16,953 bases of DNA from an uncultured Elusimicrobium sp. (GTDB taxonomy: Bacteria; Elusimicrobiota; Endomicrobiia; Endomicrobiales; Endomicrobiaceae), in contig CACWKJ010000005.1 in assembly GCA_902761395.1 (NCBI GenBank), positions 1 to 16,953 of the forward strand, read 5' to 3'. Under the pieces are notes generated by a model. It was not told the DNA's origin. It was given only the letters and a program-made list of their open reading frames with translations, and ran no database searches. A program made the translations under genes and the position numbers. Shown here in pieces: positions 13,748 to 16,953 of the stretch (its first letter is position 1; each line of letters begins with the position of its first letter).

Positions 13748-14524
13748 ATGGAAAATAATGATCAATTAATAATTGCAGGACATAAGTTTTCTTCTCGATT
13801 CATTTTAGGTTCGGGAAAATTTTCGTTGGATTTGGTAAAAGCTGCGGTTGAATCGGCAGGTGCGGAAATCGTAACACTTGCGTTAAGACGAGCAAACACT
13901 AAAACAGAATACAACATATTAGATTTTATACCTAAAACGGTAACTCTTTTACCTAACACTTCAGGTGCAAGAACCGCGGAAGAAGCCGTTAGAATCGCAA
14001 GACTTTCCAGAGAACTCGGATGCGGAGATTTTGTAAAAATTGAAGTTATAAAAGATACAAAATTTTTGTTGCCCGACAACTATGAAACTATAAAAGCAAC
14101 GGAAATTCTTGCAAAAGAAGGATTTGTTGTAATGCCTTACATGTATCCGGACTTAAATGCCGCAAGAGATTTGGCAAATGCGGGTGCTGCAACAATTATG
14201 CCGCTTGCCGCACCTATCGGCAGCAACTTAGGTCTTCTCACAAAACATTTTATTAAAATCATTATAGATGAAATAAAGTTGCCTGTAATTGTTGATGCAG
14301 GTATCGGGTCACCTTCTCAAGCTTGCGAAATTATGCAGGAAGGTGCTGCCGCCGTTATGGTAAACACAGCAATTGCAACTGCCAAAAACATAAACGAAAT
14401 GGCAGAAGCTTTCAAACTTGCAATTATCGCAGGGAGAAAAGCTTATCTTGCAGGGCTCGGCAGAGTACTTAATTTTAAAGCGGAAGCATCCAGTCCTTTG
14501 ATAGACTTTTTGGAGGACAAATAA
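13748..14524 (+). CDS. thiG: Thiazole synthase ThiG
   Basis: Builds the thiazole phosphate ring from 1-deoxyxylulose 5-phosphate, 2-iminoacetate and ThiS-thiocarboxylate. The 258 residues match the usual 255-260. K97 in GDFVKIEVIKD is the Schiff-base lysine that holds the sugar substrate. FILGSGKF at 18-25, LLPNTSGARTAEEAVRIARL at 67-86, MPLAAPIGSNLG and PVIVDAGIGSPSQACEIMQEGAAAVMVNTAIA are all typical TIM-barrel phosphate-loop segments of ThiG. A GGAG ribosome-binding site precedes the start. One base separates its stop from the thiH start, so the two are probably translationally coupled; ThiG and ThiH are known to form a complex in E. coli. Confidence 0.98.
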   Translation: MENNDQLIIAGHKFSSRFILGSGKFSLDLVKAAVESAGAEIVTLALRRANTKTEYNILDFIPKTVTLLPNTSGARTAEEAVRIARLSRELGCGDFVKIEVIKDTKFLLPDNYETIKATEILAKEGFVVMPYMYPDLNAARDLANAGAATIMPLAAPIGSNLGLLTKHFIKIIIDEIKLPVIVDAGIGSPSQACEIMQEGAAAVMVNTAIATAKNINEMAEAFKLAIIAGRKAYLAGLGRVLNFKAEASSPLIDFLEDK

Positions 14525-14525
14525 A

Positions 14526-15656
14526 ATGTATTATAAAAACATGGAGCAAATAAACTCCGATATGTTGGAACAAGTGTTAAGTTTAACCAAGGGCTATGAT
14601 TATAATATATATACGGAAAACGATGTTCAAAAAACATTAAACAAAGAAATTTTGGATATTGAAGATTTAAAAGTTTTGTTATCTCCCGTAGCAACGGATT
14701 TTTTAAATTTAATTGCACATAAAGCACAATACGAAACGAGGAAACATTTCGGGTCAAGTATATCTTTGTTTACTCCGTTATACATTTCAAATTATTGTGA
14801 AAATCAGTGCACTTATTGCGGATACAATTGTAAAAACAATATACACAGAGGCAAACTTACAATTGAAGAAACAGAAAAAGAATTTAAAGCAATATCTCAA
14901 ACGGGGCTTGAAGATATTCTTATACTTACAGGCGAATCAAGATCTGCATCAAGTGTTGAATATATAGGTGAAGCAGTAAAACTTGCAAAGAAATATTTTT
15001 CTTCCATATCAATAGAAATTTATCCGTTAAATACGGACGAATATAAATATCTCTGCCAATGCGGAGCGGATTTTGTTTGTGTTTATCAGGAAACTTACAA
15101 CAAAGAAAGATATAAACAGTTACATTTGGCAGGTCCGAAATCCGTTTTTGAATACAGATTTTATGCTCAGGAAAGAGCGGCACTTGCAGGTATGAGAGGT
15201 GTATCGTTGGGAATACTTTTCGGATTGGATGATTTCAGGAAAGATGCTTTTTCCACCGCGGTTCATGCATATTTATTACAACAAAAATATCCGGACCTTA
15301 AAATAGGTTTTTCCGTTCCGAGATTAAGACCGTACATCCATGAACATAAAGAACAAAACCCACACTATGTTAACGAAAAGCAGTTGTTCCAGGCATTGTG
15401 TGCTTACAGATTATTTATGCCGTTTTCCGATATTACAATTTCAACGAGAGAAAGAGCAGGATTCAGAGATAATGTTATAGGTGTATGTGCAACAAAAATT
15501 TCTGCAGGCGTAAAAACTTCCGTAGGCGGACATAAAGATGATGCTAAAGGTGATGAACAGTTTGAAATTTCCGATTCAAGAACAGTTGCGGAAATCGTAG
15601 ATACGATAAAGCAAAAAGGCCTTTATCCGGTATTCAGCAACCATATCCGTCTGTAA
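14526..15656 (+). CDS. thiH: 2-iminoacetate synthase ThiH (radical SAM tyrosine lyase)
   Basis: Radical SAM enzyme that cleaves tyrosine to 2-iminoacetate and p-cresol, giving the glycine-imine unit for ThiG. The 376 residues match the family. The iron-sulfur motif is C91-x3-C95-x2-C98 (NYCENQCTYCGYNC), as expected. Further family segments are ILILTGESRSASSVEYIGEA, SIEIYPLNTDEYKYL, VYQETYNKERYKQLHLAGPK, LGILFGLDDFRKDAF and SVPRLRPY, then ITISTRERAGFRDNV. Its presence in place of the glycine oxidase ThiO means oxygen is not used for this step, fitting an anaerobe. The p-cresol it releases is a by-product. It lies 1 base after thiG; tenI follows after 36 bases. Confidence 0.98.
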   Translation: MYYKNMEQINSDMLEQVLSLTKGYDYNIYTENDVQKTLNKEILDIEDLKVLLSPVATDFLNLIAHKAQYETRKHFGSSISLFTPLYISNYCENQCTYCGYNCKNNIHRGKLTIEETEKEFKAISQTGLEDILILTGESRSASSVEYIGEAVKLAKKYFSSISIEIYPLNTDEYKYLCQCGADFVCVYQETYNKERYKQLHLAGPKSVFEYRFYAQERAALAGMRGVSLGILFGLDDFRKDAFSTAVHAYLLQQKYPDLKIGFSVPRLRPYIHEHKEQNPHYVNEKQLFQALCAYRLFMPFSDITISTRERAGFRDNVIGVCATKISAGVKTSVGGHKDDAKGDEQFEISDSRTVAEIVDTIKQKGLYPVFSNHIRL

Positions 15657-15692
15657 AGCAATTAGTAATTTCGGAATAACATTTATTTTATT

Positions 15693-16286
15693 ATGAAAAT
15701 AATTGGCGTAACTAACAGATTATTATGTAAAAATGATTTTTTTGAGCAAATAGAATATATTTGCAAACAAAATCTTTATGCTTTGGTTTTAAGAGAAAAA
15801 GATTTGGATGATAAAACATATGAAGAGTTTGCCGTTAAATGTAATGATATTTGCACTAAAAACAATGTTTTATTTTTTATAAACACAAAAATTAACATTG
15901 CACAAAAATTAAAAATTAAAAATGTTCAAGTTTCATTTGAAGATTTTATAACCAACAAAGAGACTTTAAATTCGTTTGATACCGTCGCCGTCTCGGTACA
16001 TTCGTTAAGTGAAGCGCTAACCGTACAAAAATTTGTTGAAGAAACAAGCCAAAATATTTTTCTTATTGCAGGTCATATTTTTGAAACGGATTGCAAAAAA
16101 GGATTACAACCGAGAGGTATAGAATTTTTAAAAGAGATTTGTGCCAATGTAGAAATTCCCGTATTTGCAATAGGCGGAATAAACCAAAACACAATAAAAC
16201 AACTAAAGGGTATAAATATCGAAGGTGTATGTTTGATGTCGGAATTGATGAAAAAATCGCAAAGCGATTTTTTAGACAATGTATAA
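15693..16286 (+). CDS. tenI: Thiazole tautomerase TenI (ThiE/TenI family)
   Basis: The ThiE/TenI family contains thiamin phosphate synthase (ThiE) and the thiazole tautomerase TenI, which aromatises the ThiG product. The 197-residue barrel has LVLREKDL (31-38), SVHSLSEA (101-108), GHIFETDCKKGLQPRG (127-142) and PVFAIGGIN (156-164). GHxFETDCKKG, with H128, is the segment that in B. subtilis TenI carries its catalytic His, whereas ThiE typically has GPxFxTxTK. The ThiE segment around HLGQxD is replaced by VQVSFEDF. Both points favour TenI, although a bifunctional role cannot be excluded. The ribosome-binding site is poor (CGGAAT lies 18-20 bases before the ATG), suggesting weak or coupled translation. 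Last gene of the operon. Confidence 0.85.
   Translation: MKIIGVTNRLLCKNDFFEQIEYICKQNLYALVLREKDLDDKTYEEFAVKCNDICTKNNVLFFINTKINIAQKLKIKNVQVSFEDFITNKETLNSFDTVAVSVHSLSEALTVQKFVEETSQNIFLIAGHIFETDCKKGLQPRGIEFLKEICANVEIPVFAIGGINQNTIKQLKGINIEGVCLMSELMKKSQSDFLDNV
16251..16273 (+). terminator. Perfect terminator-like hairpin inside the 3' end of tenI
   Basis: AAAAAATCGC (16251-16260) and GCGATTTTTT (16264-16273) pair perfectly over 10 bp with an AAA loop. The right arm ends in six T. It encodes residues KKSQSDFL of TenI, ending 13 bases before the end of the stop codon. It could stop a part of transcripts within the coding end. Confidence 0.5.
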
Positions 16287-16291
16287 TTAAA

Positions 16292-16327
16292 GAAAAAAAA
16301 CGGGAAGAAATTTCTTCCTGTTTTTTA
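16292..16327. terminator. Bidirectional intrinsic terminator between tenI and the SufB/SufD gene
   Basis: AACGGGAAGAAA (16299-16310) pairs with TTTCTTCCTGTT (16311-16322), a 12-position stem with one G-T pair. A T run (16321-16326) follows on the plus strand, and an A run (16293-16300) gives the T run on the minus strand. It lies 13 bases after tenI and serves two convergent genes. Confidence 0.88.
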
Positions 16328-16331
16328 TTTA

Positions 16332-16360
16332 ATAGATTCTGAATCAAGTTCAGAATGACA
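16332..16360 (+). repeat. REP-like hairpin element, copy 2
   Basis: Same 29-bp layout as copy 1: ATAG, arms ATTCTGAA and TTCAGAAT around TCAAG, then GACA. The stem differs from copy 1 by two compensatory base-pair changes. Confidence 0.85.
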
Positions 16361-16370
16361 CCACTTTTTC

Positions 16371-16399
16371 TGTCATTGCGGACCTGATCCGCAATCTAT
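16371..16399 (-). repeat. REP-like hairpin element, copy 3 (inverted)
   Basis: Read on the minus strand it has the same layout: ATAG, arms ATTGCGGA and TCCGCAAT around TCAGG, then GACA. It faces copy 2 across 10 bases, so the pair could also form one long hairpin. Confidence 0.85.
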
Positions 16400-16499
16400 C
16401 GATAATATTTTCTTTTTTTGCCTTTCTTAGCTACCAAAGGATTTTAATATTTTAAGCTATAACGAAATATTTGCCGTTTATTATCAATAGAATACAAGG

Positions 16500-16607
16500 A
16501 AAACAGAAAAAATTTTGTGCGAAATGAAGAAACGCAAGGGCGATGTGTATGCATTATAATACTCAAGGCCTTGCGTTTCAAAATTGTAGCCAAAATATTT
16601 CTGTTTT
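16500..16607. repeat. 108-bp palindrome abutting the SufB/SufD stop codon
   Basis: Arms of about 40 bases: 16500-16539 and 16569-16607. The outer ends AAAACAGAAA and TTTCTGTTTT pair perfectly, the inner part GAAACGCAAGG (16529-16539) and CCTTGCGTTTC (16569-16579) pairs perfectly, and the segment between is imperfect. Inner GTAT and ATAC also pair around a short centre. The right end is the base next to the stop codon of the minus-strand gene. It may be a MITE-like insertion or a 3' stabilising hairpin. The remaining stretch 16400-16499 is AT-rich with nothing further recognised. Confidence 0.7.
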
Positions 16608-16953
16608 TTATTTTAAGAAGCCGTTAATTATGTGCTCTTCCGCTTCATGTTCGGTTAAACCGAGTGTCATTAACTTTATAAGTTGTTCCCCCGCAATTTT
16701 ACCGATAGCCGCTTCGTGAATTAATGCGGCATCTATATTGTTTGCTTCAAGTGACGGAATTGCCAATATTTTACCTTCATCCATAATTATGGAATCACAT
16801 TCGGTATGACCGCTGCAACGATTGTTGCCGGTAAGTTTAACTTCAAATTTCTGGTAAGATTTTTCTTTTGCCACCGACCTTGATACTATATCCGCAGTTG
16901 AACCTTCACCGTCCAAAGTAACGGTGTAACCGCTTACGGCTTGTTGATTGCCG
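16608..16953 (-). CDS. SufB/SufD-family Fe-S cluster assembly protein, C-terminal part
   Basis: SufB and SufD form the scaffold on which iron-sulfur clusters are built, with the ATPase SufC. Only about the last 114 residues are in the window; the frame is open to the edge. The visible part is the end of the right-handed beta-helix and the C-terminal helical domain: NNRCSGHTECDSIIMDEGK, then IPSLEANNIDAALIHEAAIGKIAGEQL and LMTLGLTEHEAEEHIINGFLK, matching the family's CDSxLMD, HEAxIGKI and GLSExEAxxLIVxGF signatures. The HTECDSI form resembles the short SufB-type proteins of minimal (SMS/SufBC) systems in archaea and anaerobes. Whether it is SufB or SufD cannot be settled from this part. It ends at TAA 16610-16608, against the 108-bp palindrome. 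Confidence 0.85.
   Translation of the reverse strand, partial: GNQQAVSGYTVTLDGEGSTADIVSRSVAKEKSYQKFEVKLTGNNRCSGHTECDSIIMDEGKILAIPSLEANNIDAALIHEAAIGKIAGEQLIKLMTLGLTEHEAEEHIINGFLK

Noticed and set aside
1..16953. CRISPR array, tRNA or rRNA genes, complete insertion sequence, phage genes
   Set aside because: No regularly spaced direct repeats, cloverleaf sequences, rRNA motifs, transposase or phage proteins were seen; the repeats present are palindromic and unevenly spaced.

Overview
The window is a gene-dense, AT-rich piece of a bacterial chromosome with housekeeping genes on both strands. No rRNA or tRNA gene was seen, so taxonomy is inference only. A strictly anaerobic lifestyle is suggested by ThiH (the anaerobic tyrosine-lyase route to thiazole), by a SufB/SufD-family protein with the HTECDSI sequence, and by a short 'Aquifex-type' aconitase. 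Gene content and base composition would fit a low-GC anaerobe such as a member of the Elusimicrobiota (Endomicrobium-like), but nothing here proves it.

Layout. (1) Positions 1-6612, all minus strand: one tight run transcribed in the order aconitase, proA, nadD, yqeK, a LytR/CpsA/Psr-like membrane protein, rsfS, and dnaE (cut by the window edge). The nadD-yqeK-LCP-rsfS order is a widely conserved bacterial neighbourhood. (2) Positions 6686-9961: a very large GH94-type glycoside phosphorylase (minus) with its own intrinsic terminator. (3) Positions 9962-10416: a gene-free 455-base stretch filled by nested inverted repeats (arms 9990-10025 and 10332-10365 enclosing two adjacent hairpins), plus one copy of a 29-bp REP-like hairpin. 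(4) Positions 10417-13282, minus strand: purM-purN-purB of purine synthesis. (5) Positions 13283-13531: divergent control region with a promoter for purM and, in the other direction, a promoter and a compact terminator-embedded RNA that fits the HMP-PP riboswitch (thiS motif). (6) Positions 13532-16286, plus strand: thiS-thiG-thiH-tenI, the thiazole branch of thiamin synthesis. (7) Positions 16287-16607: terminator, two more copies of the REP-like hairpin in inverted orientation, and a 108-bp palindrome that ends exactly at the stop codon of (8) a partial SufB/SufD-family gene on the minus strand.

How it fits together. PurM makes AIR, the purine intermediate from which ThiC (not in the window) makes the HMP half of thiamin. 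The divergently transcribed thi operon makes the thiazole half and seems to be gated by an RNA expected to sense HMP-PP, so the two halves could be balanced across this intergenic region. The other notable theme is non-coding: several palindromic element families sit in the intergenic spaces. One shows compensatory base changes in its stem, and a 45-bp leader sequence including the ribosome-binding site is shared by rsfS and purM.
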